The notes: a model not told the origin generated them from the sequence alone. A stretch of 64,000 bases of DNA from Pseudoalteromonas sp. SMS1 (GCF_021530565.1 NZ_JAKGBI010000009.1:62001-126000); one strand, 5' to 3'; shown: positions 37,699 to 47,275, counted from the first letter of the stretch. A program made the numbers and translations.

Positions 37699-38916
37699 TT
37701 AAGAAAAAGTCTCCTCTAAGGAAATAATATTTCTCTCTATAGTCTTCCAATACAACTCATATGCCCTAGCCTGGTCTTTTAAGTAATCGTGTTTGTTGTA
37801 CACTGCCATGACTCCACGCATCGCATGGCCTAACATTTTTTCGGTTACGTGCGGTAATACTTCTTGTTCACTTAACAATGTACTTAAAGAGCGGCGGGCA
37901 TCGTGCGGCACAAACTTAGCGACTTTATGGTTTTCATTTAGATGTTGCCACATGCGTGCACAAAACCTATTCACCGCGTGGGTTGTAATAGGTTTGTTTG
38001 GGTTACTGCCAGGTATAACTATTCCACTCTTGCCGTAAACCAGAGCAAGGTTATCGAGTATTTGATGCATTTTATTGCTTATAGGACGACGTATTGCTTG
38101 ATTGGTTTTTGAGTTCTCAGGCGGTACTGTCCAAATGTTGTTTTGTAGGTCAAGGTCTTCCCACTTCATAAGTCTGACTTCTGACTGACGTGCACCGGTT
38201 AAAAAGATCAGTTGCAAACAAGCTTTATTCGCTGGCGTGGCTTTGGCCTGCTCTATTTGACGCCATAACAACGCAATTTCATTAAACTGTAAAAAGCGCT
38301 GCCCTTGTGATGCTGGCTCCCCAACATGCTTCGTTTTAATATTAAATAAGGAATTATCGTTGGTAACCTCTCCTCTCGCGGCAGCCCACCTAAAAGCAGT
38401 CTTTAATCTAACCAGCATAATGGGAGCAAGTTTCGGTGACCCAGATTCAAAAACAAAATCAAAATAGTTGCTCCAATCCAATGGCTTCATTTGGCTCGCT
38501 GGTTTTTCGGTGAGATACTTATTTGGTGCGATCCACTTACTGATATTGTTTTCGTAGAGTGTTTGCGTTTTGGGCTTGAATAAACGTTTATTTTTGTTGT
38601 ACCACCTGTCTACAATTTGAGCCGGCGTTAATTGCTCTTCTTCACTCGTTTTGTACAATTTAAGTTGAAGTCTAGGATCTTCACCATCTGCTATCCACCC
38701 CTTAAGTTTATATGCTAAATCTTGCGCATCTCGAATCGACAACTGTGGATAGTAGCCTAATGTAATTACTTGCTGCTTGCCTGAATATCGACAGCGATAT
38801 TGCCAAGATATTGTTCCGTTGTTATTACGTCTTACTCTCAGCCCGTCTCTATGAGATAATGTGACGGGGTCGTTCTTCTTGTTTACTAGGTTTCTTAATT
38901 TAGCATCAGATAGCAT
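37699..38916 (-). CDS. Tyrosine recombinase / site-specific integrase (DUF4102-type N-terminus)
   Basis: The 405-aa product from the ATG at 38916 begins MLSDAKLRNLVNKKNDPVTL, the usual start of island and phage integrases with the arm-binding DUF4102-like domain; the longer frame would translate an ACACAC repeat into a Cys-rich tail and is rejected. The catalytic domain shows the Arg in TGARQSEVRLMKW, HDARRSLSTLL (His-x-x-Arg), the His in LGHAMRGVMAVY and the nucleophile Tyr in that last motif. It is divergent from sbcB and probably moved the adjacent accessory DNA. No tRNA gene or clear att repeat is visible here. Confidence 0.92.
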   Translation of the reverse strand: MLSDAKLRNLVNKKNDPVTLSHRDGLRVRRNNNGTISWQYRCRYSGKQQVITLGYYPQLSIRDAQDLAYKLKGWIADGEDPRLQLKLYKTSEEEQLTPAQIVDRWYNKNKRLFKPKTQTLYENNISKWIAPNKYLTEKPASQMKPLDWSNYFDFVFESGSPKLAPIMLVRLKTAFRWAAARGEVTNDNSLFNIKTKHVGEPASQGQRFLQFNEIALLWRQIEQAKATPANKACLQLIFLTGARQSEVRLMKWEDLDLQNNIWTVPPENSKTNQAIRRPISNKMHQILDNLALVYGKSGIVIPGSNPNKPITTHAVNRFCARMWQHLNENHKVAKFVPHDARRSLSTLLSEQEVLPHVTEKMLGHAMRGVMAVYNKHDYLKDQARAYELYWKTIERNIISLEETFS

Positions 38917-38925
38917 TTTACGACC

Positions 38926-38969
38926 ATACACACACTTGCAAGTTTTGATACACACACCTATACACACAC
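38926..38969. repeat. Three direct copies of ATACACACAC upstream of the integrase (putative arm sites)
   Basis: ATACACACAC occurs at 38926-38935, 38948-38957 and 38960-38969; the first and third extend to ATACACACACTTG. They lie immediately upstream of the integrase start, where arm-type binding sites of tyrosine recombinases are often found and where they may also govern the promoter shared with sbcB. Confidence 0.5.
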
Positions 38970-39037
38970 TTGGGCTATATTGCAAGAAACACGAACAAAC
39001 AATGCAAAGCATAATTTTTATATAAGCTAATGATTTT

Positions 39038-40507
39038 ATGACAAATGGCGACCAAAAAAAGAATCAAGAAAACAATGAAAATACCCCAACAATTTACTGG
39101 CACGATTATGAGACTTGGGGGGCAAGTCCGCAAAAAGACAGACCCAGCCAGTTTGCAGGTATTAGAACAGACTATGATTTGAATATTATTGGTGAGCCGC
39201 TAATTGAATATTGCCAACCTGCGCCAGATTACTTGCCACACCCTGAAGCATGTCTAATTACCGGTATCACCCCTCAACATGCTTTAAAGCATGGATTACC
39301 AGAAAGTGAATTCATGGCAAAGATCCATGCTGAGTTTATCAAGCCTCAAACCTGTGTTGCTGGCTATAACAGCATTCGTTTTGATGATGAAGTGACCCGT
39401 TATAGCTTGTATCGTAATTTTTACGACCCATATGAGCGTGAATGGCAAAATGGAAACAGCCGCTGGGATATCATTGACTTAGTAAGAGCTTGTTATGCAT
39501 TACGCCCTGAGGGTATCGAGTGGCCTCGCAAAGAAGATGGCTCACCAAGCTTTAGGCTCGAAGAACTCACTGTCGCGAATGGCATTGAACATAGCGCTGC
39601 ACATGATGCCTTGAGTGATGTAACTGCAACCATTGCTCTGGCCAAATTAATAAAAGAAAAACAGCCAAAACTCTATCAATTTTTCTTTAACCTACGCACG
39701 AAGAAAGCGTTAACAGAACTGGTGGATGTATTTAATATGCAGCCGTTGGTTCACACCTCGTCACGCATTCCAGCGACGCAAGGGTGCACGACTTGGATTG
39801 CCCCTATGAGCTTTCACCCAGTCAATAAAAATGCGGTTGTGTGTTTTAATTTGACACATGATCCCAGTGTCCTCATGGACCTCTCTGTTGAAGAGCTAAG
39901 AGCACGTTTGTATACAAAACACTCTGAGCTGGAAGAAGGTGAGTTGCCTGTTGGCCTAAAGCTTGTGCATATTAATAAGTGTCCCATTTTAGCACCAGCT
40001 AAGACTCTGCTACCGGAGAATGCTGCTCGCTTGGGTATAGACAGAGAGCAATGTTTAGAGCACTTAAAATTTTTAAAGGCACATCCTGAGTTACGTGACA
40101 AAGTATCTCAAGTCTTTGCCGAACAGGGCGATTTTAGTGAGACAACAAACCCAGATTACCAACTTTATAATGGCTTTATTAGTAAGTCAGATAAAGCAAA
40201 GCTCGCAATTGTTAGAAACGCGTCGCCAATTGAACTGAGTAGCTTAGCGTTGGATTTTGAAGACCCTAAATTTCATACTTTATTGTTTCGGTATAGAGCA
40301 AGAAATTGGCCTGAAAGCCTGTCTCAATCTGAACTAGAGACTTGGCGCAAGTATTGTCAGGGTAAACTCATGCACGGTGAGGACAACCCGTCCATCAATG
40401 CACAAGATTTTATGCTAACTCTAGAAAACCTTGTGTACGAGCATGAAGGGAATGAAAAGAAAGTAACAATTTTAAAAGCCCTTTACCACTACGCACAGAG
40501 CCTCTAA
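39038..40507 (+). CDS. sbcB: Exodeoxyribonuclease I
   Basis: SbcB is a 3'-5' exonuclease on single-stranded DNA, acting in recombination and mismatch repair. The 489-aa protein has the DEDD exonuclease fold: YWHDYETWG near residue 20 (Asp and Glu), GYNSIRFDDEVTRYSLYRNF near 112, and AHDALSDVTATIALAK near 190 with the last Asp, followed by the SH3-like and helical C-terminal domains. Its length matches the family. It is divergent from the integrase gene, 121 nt away, so the accessory block ends just upstream of sbcB. Confidence 0.96.
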   Translation: MTNGDQKKNQENNENTPTIYWHDYETWGASPQKDRPSQFAGIRTDYDLNIIGEPLIEYCQPAPDYLPHPEACLITGITPQHALKHGLPESEFMAKIHAEFIKPQTCVAGYNSIRFDDEVTRYSLYRNFYDPYEREWQNGNSRWDIIDLVRACYALRPEGIEWPRKEDGSPSFRLEELTVANGIEHSAAHDALSDVTATIALAKLIKEKQPKLYQFFFNLRTKKALTELVDVFNMQPLVHTSSRIPATQGCTTWIAPMSFHPVNKNAVVCFNLTHDPSVLMDLSVEELRARLYTKHSELEEGELPVGLKLVHINKCPILAPAKTLLPENAARLGIDREQCLEHLKFLKAHPELRDKVSQVFAEQGDFSETTNPDYQLYNGFISKSDKAKLAIVRNASPIELSSLALDFEDPKFHTLLFRYRARNWPESLSQSELETWRKYCQGKLMHGEDNPSINAQDFMLTLENLVYEHEGNEKKVTILKALYHYAQSL

Positions 40508-40514
40508 TGACTAA

Positions 40515-40543
40515 AGAAAAGGGAGCCTTTGGCTCCCTTTCTA
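40515..40543. terminator. Bidirectional terminator between sbcB and metC
   Basis: AAAGGGAGCC (40518-40527) pairs with GGCTCCCTTT (40531-40540) with a three-base loop; U-rich tails occur in both directions. The flanking genes converge. Confidence 0.88.
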
Positions 40544-40550
40544 ACCGTAA

Positions 40551-41720
40551 TTAAAGCTGTGATTCGTACACCTTCAATGCTTGCTCTAGATCAGCAATTA
40601 AGTCCTCGACGTCCTCAAGGCCAATATGCAAACGAATAATTGGGCCGTGTGCCCACCCAGTCGTCGTCCTGAGTGCTGCCATCGTGCGGTTTGCCGTAAC
40701 CAGACTTTCGTATCCCCCCCAAGAGAAACCCATTTTAAAATGGTGCAAACTGTCTAAAAAGCGGTTGATGGCTTTTTGATTTCCGGTCTTCATGACAAAT
40801 GAGAACAAACCGTTGCTACCATCAAAATCTCTTTGAAAAAACTCATGGCCAGGGTTACTTGATAACGCGGGGTGACGAACATGATCAACCAGAGGATGCG
40901 AAACCAACCAATTTGCTACTGTCAACGCGCTTTTTTCATGTTGCTGCAAACGCACAGGCATTGTTCTCAAGCCCCGTAGCGCCAAATAGGCATCATCTGC
41001 TGAGGTGCATTGACCAAGAAGATAGGAGTTCTCACGCAACGTCGGCCAGTATTCCTCATTTGCAACAGCGACCCCCATCATAACGTCTGAATGGCCTACA
41101 ATATACTTAGTAGCAGCTTGGATACTAATGTCGACCCCATGCTCTAGTGGCCGATAATGCCAACCATTACCATAGGTATTGTCTAGCATAGTAATCAGGC
41201 CTTTAGCTTTTGCTTCTTTAACCAGTGCCGGGACATCTTGTACTTCCATGGTGATTGAGCCAGGTGATTCAAGAAAGAGTACTTTTGTATTTTCTTGTAT
41301 CAACGCTTTAATCCCCTCGCCAATCATAGGATCATAGTAGGTCGTTGAAATGCCCAATCCGGCTAAAATTTTGTCACATAAATCTCTTGTTGGCTCATAA
41401 GCTGTATCGACCATTAAAAGGTGATCTCCGGCTTTTAGAAACGACAATAAGCTTTGGCTAATTGCAGCTGCACCACTGGGGTACAAAGCACATCCCGCAC
41501 CACTTTCTAACTCGGTGATTGCGTCTTGAAGTGCATAATGCGTGTTTGTACCTCTACGGCCATAAAACAAAGTCCGGTTCCCACGTTCTTTGACTGCCTC
41601 GTGCATGTCTGCAACAGAATCAAAGACAACGGTAGAAGCACGCTGAACGACCGGATTAACGACTCCTTGGGTGTACTGTAATTTGCGACCTGCGCTCGCT
41701 AATTTCGTATTCTTTTTCAT
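40551..41720 (-). CDS. metC: Cystathionine beta-lyase
   Basis: MetC cleaves cystathionine to homocysteine, pyruvate and ammonia with PLP. The 389-aa protein belongs to the Cys/Met metabolism PLP family: FYGRRGTNTHYALQ near 50-63, SGAAAISQSLLSFL, DNTYGNGWHYRP, and the PLP lysine in QAATKYIVGHSD. The motif GFSWGGYESL near the C-terminus is typical of MetC rather than cystathionine gamma-synthase. The gene is three bases downstream of nudC and converges on sbcB. Length is normal. Confidence 0.93.
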   Translation of the reverse strand: MKKNTKLASAGRKLQYTQGVVNPVVQRASTVVFDSVADMHEAVKERGNRTLFYGRRGTNTHYALQDAITELESGAGCALYPSGAAAISQSLLSFLKAGDHLLMVDTAYEPTRDLCDKILAGLGISTTYYDPMIGEGIKALIQENTKVLFLESPGSITMEVQDVPALVKEAKAKGLITMLDNTYGNGWHYRPLEHGVDISIQAATKYIVGHSDVMMGVAVANEEYWPTLRENSYLLGQCTSADDAYLALRGLRTMPVRLQQHEKSALTVANWLVSHPLVDHVRHPALSSNPGHEFFQRDFDGSNGLFSFVMKTGNQKAINRFLDSLHHFKMGFSWGGYESLVTANRTMAALRTTTGWAHGPIIRLHIGLEDVEDLIADLEQALKVYESQL

Positions 41721-41723
41721 TAT

Positions 41724-42677
41724 TTACTCTTTCTCTGGTAGTTGACGCCAATGCTCAACTAAAAATCGTGATATTGAATCTGGTCTTGTCAGCTTATAAC
41801 CCGGGGCGTCATCTCCCCACTGTGCAAACTTGTTAAGATCTTCTCGGGAAAACCATTGCGCATGTTCAAGTTCATCTTGCTCAACAAATATGTCCGTCGT
41901 TTTGGCAGTCGCCATAAAACCTAACATTAATGAAGATGGAAACGGCCAAGGTTGAGAAGCCAGATACTCAACATTATCAACTTTAACCCCAGCTTCTTCT
42001 TCAACCTCCCTTGCAACAGCTTGCTCAAGCGTTTCACCAGGATCAACAAAGCCAGCTAACGTTGAGTAAACCCCTTCAGGCCAAGACGCTTGTCGACCCA
42101 AAAGACACCGCTCTATGCCATCTGCAAATCGGTGTTTCACCAGCATAATAACCGCGGGATCAGTTCTAGGGAATGTCACATGTTTACACGCTTTATTTTT
42201 ACACAATCTTGCATGCCCAGCTTCTACACTGATGTTTTCAGTCCCACAACGCCCACAAAATCGGTGTGTTTTGTGCCAATAGCACAGTCCACGTGCTAGA
42301 ACACCGACAGACGCACTTGCTTGTTCTAATCTTGGGCCAACTTTTCGCATATCTGCAAATTGATAGTCACCCGTTTGCTCTTTTTCGCTTACCAAGCTAA
42401 TTGTATTTTGTAGTTCTTTAATTGGACTGCGAGATACGTCCAGGGCAAAGTATGAATGCGTTTCGTCTTTACCAAGAAAAACAGCCTCATTTTTGTCAAA
42501 ATGCTCAACATCTGATTGTGTTAAAAATGCAAGTTTAGACAGATCGTGTGAAAAGAGATTTTGATCATCATGAATTAACAGCCAACGGCTCCTATCACCA
42601 TACTGTGTGAGCAACCAATTTTTATCTTTACGCTGAGCAGACGCCCTATCTAGCGTCATTTGTGTGTAGTACAACAA
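41724..42677 (-). CDS. nudC: NAD(H) pyrophosphatase NudC
   Basis: NudC hydrolyses NAD(H) to NMN(H) and AMP and removes NAD caps from RNA. The 317-aa protein has the zinc ribbon FCGRCG...LCKNKACKH, the Nudix box GFVDPGETLEQAVAREVEEEAG broken only by its own name, and the NudC-specific SQPWPFPSSLM. The N-terminal domain is degenerate as usual. The start could be the first Met or the Met six residues later; no clear ribosome site decides. It is transcribed toward metC with only three bases between, so the two are cotranscribed. Confidence 0.93.
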   Translation of the reverse strand: MLYYTQMTLDRASAQRKDKNWLLTQYGDRSRWLLIHDDQNLFSHDLSKLAFLTQSDVEHFDKNEAVFLGKDETHSYFALDVSRSPIKELQNTISLVSEKEQTGDYQFADMRKVGPRLEQASASVGVLARGLCYWHKTHRFCGRCGTENISVEAGHARLCKNKACKHVTFPRTDPAVIMLVKHRFADGIERCLLGRQASWPEGVYSTLAGFVDPGETLEQAVAREVEEEAGVKVDNVEYLASQPWPFPSSLMLGFMATAKTTDIFVEQDELEHAQWFSREDLNKFAQWGDDAPGYKLTRPDSISRFLVEHWRQLPEKE

Positions 42678-42867
42678 ACGCTTGTCCTTTTCTTTGGTTT
42701 CATTGTTTTTATTAAACTAGCAGGTGTAAACAAAAGCACTTATGTACATCGCAGTTAATTCACTGCATTTGGCATCAAAACCATGTATCAATCACGTTCA
42801 ATTGCTTGGCCCTTACTTGCTACGAAGCCAAGCTAACAATAGTGTCGGTGTTTGCCAAGGGTTCAGG

Positions 42868-42892
42868 CAAAAAAAAAGCCCTTTCGGGCTTT
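42868..42892 (-). terminator. Rho-independent terminator of nagB
   Basis: On the minus strand AAAGCCC and GGGCTTT pair around a four-base loop and run into nine U (A run 42869-42877 on plus). It is 22 nt downstream of the nagB stop. Confidence 0.9.
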
Positions 42893-42914
42893 AAAACTAC
42901 AGTGTGATTTCACA

Positions 42915-43709
42915 CTACAGAGAGGCAAGATGTGCTTGAAGCTTTTGATTTTCAGCTTCTATGTGCTTATAAAATTCAATGTTGTCGAGTTTGCTTGCAG
43001 CAGCTTCATCAATCACAATCACAGCATCACGATGTAACTGTAATGCCGATGCAGGGCATGAAGCCGTTAACGGGCCTTCAACAGTAGCTTTGACCGCGTC
43101 TGCTTTATTTTCACCGGTTGCCAATAAAACCACCTTTTTAGCATCAAGAATGGTACCGATACCCATAGTGATAGACAAATGTGGTTGATATTCATCTGCA
43201 GAGAAAAAGCGCGCATTATCATCGATAGTTTCTTTCGTCAGCGTTTTTACACGTGTTCTAGATGTCAAGCCAGATGAAGGTTCATTAAATCCGATATGAC
43301 CATTACGGCCAATACCTAAAAGCTGAACGTCAATACCACCTGCAGCGGCAATCTGCGCTTCGTACTCTTGGCAAGCCTCAACCGGATTTTTCGCATTGCC
43401 CGGAGGCACATGTGTATGGTCATGATTAATGTCTACATGATTGAACAATTGTTCATTCATAAAGTAGCGATAGCTTTGTGGATGCGTTCCCTCAAGTCCT
43501 AAATACTCATCTAGGTTAAAGGTAATGGCGTCTTTAAAGCTGATATCACCACTGCGGTTTTTCTCAATTAAATTTTGGTACAGTGCAACAGGTGTTGAAC
43601 CAGTTGCCAAACCCAACACCGATTCTGCTTTACGACTTAATTGTTTTTCGAATATATCTGCACCATAAGCAGCGACTTCAGCAGCATTTTTTAAAATTAC
43701 TATTTGCAT
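42915..43709 (-). CDS. nagB: Glucosamine-6-phosphate deaminase
   Basis: NagB converts glucosamine-6-phosphate to fructose-6-phosphate and ammonia, the last step of GlcNAc use. The 264-aa form starting [16 protein letters not shown] fits the family; the longer frame adds 21 residues. Motifs visible are [16 protein letters not shown], the catalytic [10 protein letters not shown], and [14 protein letters not shown] NagR-type palindrome lies about 120 nt upstream. Its transport partner is not in the window, and nagX follows on the same strand upstream as a separate unit with its own terminator. Confidence 0.95.
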   Translation of the reverse strand: MQIVILKNAAEVAAYGADIFEKQLSRKAESVLGLATGSTPVALYQNLIEKNRSGDISFKDAITFNLDEYLGLEGTHPQSYRYFMNEQLFNHVDINHDHTHVPPGNAKNPVEACQEYEAQIAAAGGIDVQLLGIGRNGHIGFNEPSSGLTSRTRVKTLTKETIDDNARFFSADEYQPHLSITMGIGTILDAKKVVLLATGENKADAVKATVEGPLTASCPASALQLHRDAVIVIDEAAASKLDNIEFYKHIEAENQKLQAHLASL

Positions 43710-43828
43710 GATATTAAAGCTCAATGTTGAGAAAAAAAGAAAAAATGGGATCTGATCCTGCTTCGCGTGCAATCAAAACAAGATCAGATCAAAACCTAAT
43801 TGGGATACACTTTATTAGGTCATTACCA

Positions 43829-43848
43829 TTATGACAACGCTGTCATTA
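43829..43848. promoter_or_regulatory. NagR-type operator upstream of nagB
   Basis: TTATGACAACGCTGTCATTA is an almost perfect LacI-family palindrome; its ATGACA-N4-TGTCAT core matches the site upstream of nagK. This is the motif known for NagR/NagQ in Shewanella and Alteromonas relatives. Confidence 0.75.
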
Positions 43849-43911
43849 TTATCAGAAAAAAAGCCTTTGTAAAGTAAAAGTGAAGAAAAACTTGTGTTTT
43901 TTTTATCCCAA

Positions 43912-43946
43912 CAAAAAAACGGTCGTACATTTACGACCGCTTTTTT
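43912..43946 (-). terminator. Terminator of nagX
   Basis: On the minus strand CGGTCGT pairs with ACGACCG (43920-43926 and 43933-43939), flanked by A and T runs. It is just downstream of the nagX stop. Confidence 0.88.
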
Positions 43947-43962
43947 AAACTTACCTTAGTGA

Positions 43963-45090
43963 CTAAACGCTAACGAAAACTTTGCGCTTGTACATCCAGT
44001 GTAGTACCAATAATTGAACTAATAATAACGCAATCACAGAAAAGAGAGGCTGCCAATCTGTGCCGACCGCATTAACAAACCCACCAAATACACTTAAGCT
44101 TACAAACTCCCAATTCACTAAACTGGATGCAAGATAAATAATGATTGAGTTTGCACCGATAATGACAAACGGGTACGCGAGTTTTTGACCATTTAATATA
44201 TCCACCAGCGCATAAAACACCGCAAGTAGAATTGCACTCCAGCCCACCGTGACCAGTACAAATGAACTCGTCCACAACTCTTTATTGACTGGAAATTGTA
44301 AATCCCAGAGCCACCCTAGTGCAACACCAGCTAGCCCGGCAGCAAATAACCACAATGCCACTTTCCACTGCCCAAGTTTCTCAGCTTTTGCTATCAACTG
44401 ACCTGCAAATACACCGGCAATTGCATTTACAATAGCTGGCACACTAGACAGGATCCCCTCGGGATCAACAGGTCTGTTTTGATAGGTGATGCCCGGTAAT
44501 AAGTTCTGATCAAACCAAGCATTCCAGCTTTGAGTGCCTGGCGCACTAAGTTGGCCGGCACTGCCATCCGGTACTGGAATAAAGTTTAATAATACCCAGT
44601 AGCCTATCAGTATTGCGCCCGCAACCATGCCCGTCGTCCTGAGACTTGTATGCCATACCAGCATTGCGCAAAAGAACCAAGCGATCGCGATTCTGCCAAG
44701 AACACTGGAATATCTAATTTCATCCAACGCCAGAGGTATGCCTGTTCCCCAACCATGATTGTACAAAACACCTAAACCACACAATAAAAGCAGCCTTTTA
44801 ACGGCTTTTTGGTAATAAGGCTTACGTTCATTCAATGGCAAATGATCAATGCGCTTGGGTGACAACCCCATCGCAACCCCAGAAAGAAAAATAAATAAAG
44901 GAAAGATTAAGTCGTAGAATGTAAATCCATGCCATGGGCTATGAATCGTGTGCGCTTCAAATAGCTTCCAACCTTGCCAGCCCGTCAATACGAACAACGC
45001 TGCGAAAATCGATTGTCCACCCAAAATCCAAAACATGTCCATACCGCGCAGTGCATCTAAGGATGTCAATCGTTGCTTTTTATTTGTCAT
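43963..45090 (-). CDS. nagX: NagX-like multipass membrane protein (DUF5009 / heparan-alpha-glucosaminide acetyltransferase-like)
   Basis: The 375-aa inner-membrane protein begins RLTSLDALRGMDMFWILGGQ and has about ten hydrophobic helices, the pattern of the COG4299/DUF5009 family related to lysosomal heparan acetyltransferase. In Shewanella-type nag regulons this gene (nagX) is predicted to take part in GlcNAc or chito-oligosaccharide uptake or acyl transfer; its function is not proven. It lies between nagB and nagA, with terminators on both sides, and faces the same way as both, so it is a separate unit within the cluster. Confidence 0.85.
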   Translation of the reverse strand: MTNKKQRLTSLDALRGMDMFWILGGQSIFAALFVLTGWQGWKLFEAHTIHSPWHGFTFYDLIFPLFIFLSGVAMGLSPKRIDHLPLNERKPYYQKAVKRLLLLCGLGVLYNHGWGTGIPLALDEIRYSSVLGRIAIAWFFCAMLVWHTSLRTTGMVAGAILIGYWVLLNFIPVPDGSAGQLSAPGTQSWNAWFDQNLLPGITYQNRPVDPEGILSSVPAIVNAIAGVFAGQLIAKAEKLGQWKVALWLFAAGLAGVALGWLWDLQFPVNKELWTSSFVLVTVGWSAILLAVFYALVDILNGQKLAYPFVIIGANSIIIYLASSLVNWEFVSLSVFGGFVNAVGTDWQPLFSVIALLLVQLLVLHWMYKRKVFVSV

Positions 45091-45109
45091 TAATACCTTT
45101 CCAGTAAAA

Positions 45110-45145
45110 ACAAAAAATCCCCGCTAAACTACAGCGGGGTTTTTT
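45110..45145 (-). terminator. Terminator of nagKA
   Basis: CCCCGCT (45119-45125) pairs with AGCGGGG (45133-45139); the minus-strand side ends in a long U run. It separates nagA from nagX. Confidence 0.9.
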
Positions 45146-45158
45146 ACCCAGGGAACTT

Positions 45159-46277
45159 TTAAATTTGTTTTCCACCAATGAAGTTACTCAGAACTTCTTG
45201 GCTATCATTTAGTAGTACAAAGTCCGCATCGGCACCTTCTAATAAGTGCCCTTTTTTAGTCAGTCCTAAATATTGTGCAGGATACAAAGATGCCATTCTA
45301 AGCGCTTCGCTTAAGGTGATATCAAGCGTATCAACTGTGTTTCTAACCGCACTTGCCATATCAAGTACGCTGCCCGCCAACTCTCCCGTTGTCGAGTTTA
45401 ACCTATCACCCGTTCTGATTACCTTACGGCCATCAAAAAAGTCAAATTCCATATCATTCGTGCCAACAGGCGGCATCGCATCAGTTACGAGCATAATTTT
45501 ACCACGCTGCTTAGTGCGGATCGCAAGCTTTGCCGATGCTGGGTGAACATGATGACCGTCCACAATCAACCCACACCACGCATTGTCCTCCCACAAAGCT
45601 GCACCAACCACACCGGGCTCCCTTGATGTGTACGCCGACATAGCATTAAATAAGTGTGTAAATCCATCAACTCCCACCTCTAAAGCCGCCATTGTTGTCT
45701 CAAAGTCAGCATTAGAATGGCCGATACTTACTTTTACACCTAGCTCAATAAGGCGTTTGATGTCAGCCAAAGGCACCGTTTCAGGTGCCAAAGTCACCAT
45801 TTTTATACCTAGGTCCTGCCTCGCGTATACCGCAAACTCTTGTTCAGATATCGGCCTGATAAACTGCTCACTGTGAGTGCCTTTTTTAGGGTGTGATAAG
45901 TGTGGGCCTTCAAAGTGAATACCAACCACACCGGGCTCATTTTCTGCAATCGCCTGTGCGGTTGCATCTGCAGCTCTTTCCATCACTTCAATCTTATCTG
46001 TGATCAACGTTGGCATGAGTGCCGTAGAGCCATACTTTGCATGCGCATTCACAATCGTTCTCAAACAATCCACCGATTGCTCCGCATTAAAGAAGCCACC
46101 GCCTCCGCCATTCACTTGAACATCAATAAAGCCTGGCGCAACTAATCCATCTAATGGCTGTGCTTGCAAGTTTACATCTTGTGTTTCAAAAGAAATTTTA
46201 CCATCAACAACCAGAAACTCGACGTTCTGCTTTAACTTGTGACCATCAAAAAACTGACTCGCCAAATACTTTTTCAT
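45159..46277 (-). CDS. nagA: N-acetylglucosamine-6-phosphate deacetylase
   Basis: NagA removes acetate from GlcNAc-6-phosphate. The 372-aa start at the ATG (46277) is used; the codon two before it is TTG and lacks support. Metal-binding amidohydrolase motifs are GFIDVQVNGGGGGFFN near the N-terminus, HFEGPHLSHPKKG (the Glu ligand), SIGHSNA and FTHLFNAMSA, and LVTDAMPPVG near the C-terminus. It begins two bases after the nagK stop, so the two are cotranscribed and probably coupled. A NagR-type site precedes nagK. Confidence 0.95.
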   Translation of the reverse strand: MKKYLASQFFDGHKLKQNVEFLVVDGKISFETQDVNLQAQPLDGLVAPGFIDVQVNGGGGGFFNAEQSVDCLRTIVNAHAKYGSTALMPTLITDKIEVMERAADATAQAIAENEPGVVGIHFEGPHLSHPKKGTHSEQFIRPISEQEFAVYARQDLGIKMVTLAPETVPLADIKRLIELGVKVSIGHSNADFETTMAALEVGVDGFTHLFNAMSAYTSREPGVVGAALWEDNAWCGLIVDGHHVHPASAKLAIRTKQRGKIMLVTDAMPPVGTNDMEFDFFDGRKVIRTGDRLNSTTGELAGSVLDMASAVRNTVDTLDITLSEALRMASLYPAQYLGLTKKGHLLEGADADFVLLNDSQEVLSNFIGGKQI

Positions 46278-46279
46278 TT

Positions 46280-47191
46280 TCAAACCGCCTTTTCTGACTG
46301 CTGCTCAACACTTTGGATTGCAAAGAAAATTGCGCCCATTTCAGGGGGCTGTTTCGGAGATTCAACAATCTTTGCAATTTCAGGGTCAAGCCACTTACGG
46401 AGTGGTTCTGATAAACCACCAATCATCGATAGCCTAGGCGGGTTATTTTCCATTAGTCGATGCGCTAAGTTGCTTATGTACTCTGCACCCGACTCAACAA
46501 TACGTAGTGCAACGTCATCTTTATCTTCAGCAGCTGCAAGTACAAAACGCGCTAATTGCGCATAACTACTAGACGGCTTACCCGCCATTTGTTCGGCAAT
46601 GCCCATTGCAGTTGTCGTATTGAAGTGTTGTTTGAGTGTGTCACTAAGTATCGTTTCGGGGCCTAACTTGTCGATACTTAACAACGCCGCTTTAACAGCT
46701 TCTAAGCCCATCCACGCGCCACTGCCCATGTCACCTTGTGCAAAACCATGTCCACCATAATTAACAGACACACCATCAACCATTGCGAACCCACAAGAAC
46801 CGGTACCAGTAATAATTACCGCGCCATCACCACCTTCGTGGGCACCAATACACGCTGTATGCAAATCTGTCGTTAAGAACATTTGCTTAAATGGATGGTC
46901 CCATCGCATAATTTTTTCATGAAGTGCAGGCAGGTTAACACCCGCAAGCCCCAAACCTGCATAAAGGTTGTGCACAGCTTCTATCCTAAGCCCTGCATCC
47001 TGCAACGCCAATTGCGTCGACACCATGATCGATTCAATTGTTCTTTCAAAACCATGAAGTGGATTAGCGGGCCCACCAAGACCAGTGCCTAAAACGCCGT
47101 TTTTATTTGAGTAGATGGTGGCTCGACACTTTGTCCCTCCTCCATCGATACCTATATACAACTGGTCTTGTTCAACCTGTTTAGCCATCAT
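46280..47191 (-). CDS. nagK: N-acetylglucosamine kinase (BadF/BadG/BcrA/BcrD ATPase type)
   Basis: The 303-aa protein phosphorylates GlcNAc to GlcNAc-6-phosphate, feeding nagA and nagB. It belongs to the ASKHA fold ATPases: YIGIDGGGTKCRATIY (phosphate 1) at 11-26, ITGTGSCGFAM (adenosine loop) and GGHGFAQGDMGSGAWMGLEA in the middle. This is the non-PTS kinase used in Shewanella and Alteromonas relatives. It is first in the nagK-nagA operon, with a NagR-type operator 85 nt upstream. Confidence 0.92.
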   Translation of the reverse strand: MMAKQVEQDQLYIGIDGGGTKCRATIYSNKNGVLGTGLGGPANPLHGFERTIESIMVSTQLALQDAGLRIEAVHNLYAGLGLAGVNLPALHEKIMRWDHPFKQMFLTTDLHTACIGAHEGGDGAVIITGTGSCGFAMVDGVSVNYGGHGFAQGDMGSGAWMGLEAVKAALLSIDKLGPETILSDTLKQHFNTTTAMGIAEQMAGKPSSSYAQLARFVLAAAEDKDDVALRIVESGAEYISNLAHRLMENNPPRLSMIGGLSEPLRKWLDPEIAKIVESPKQPPEMGAIFFAIQSVEQQSEKAV

Positions 47192-47275
47192 TAAGCGACC
47201 CCTAAGAAGTAAGATATGAACGCGAATTTCATCGCGACACAGTATTCAGTCATGTTGATTTGATGTTACACAATA

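Noticed and set aside
38917..39012. Longer integrase start with a Cys-rich N-terminus
   Set aside because: Those 32 codons translate the ACACAC repeats; known relatives start at the MLSDAKL position.
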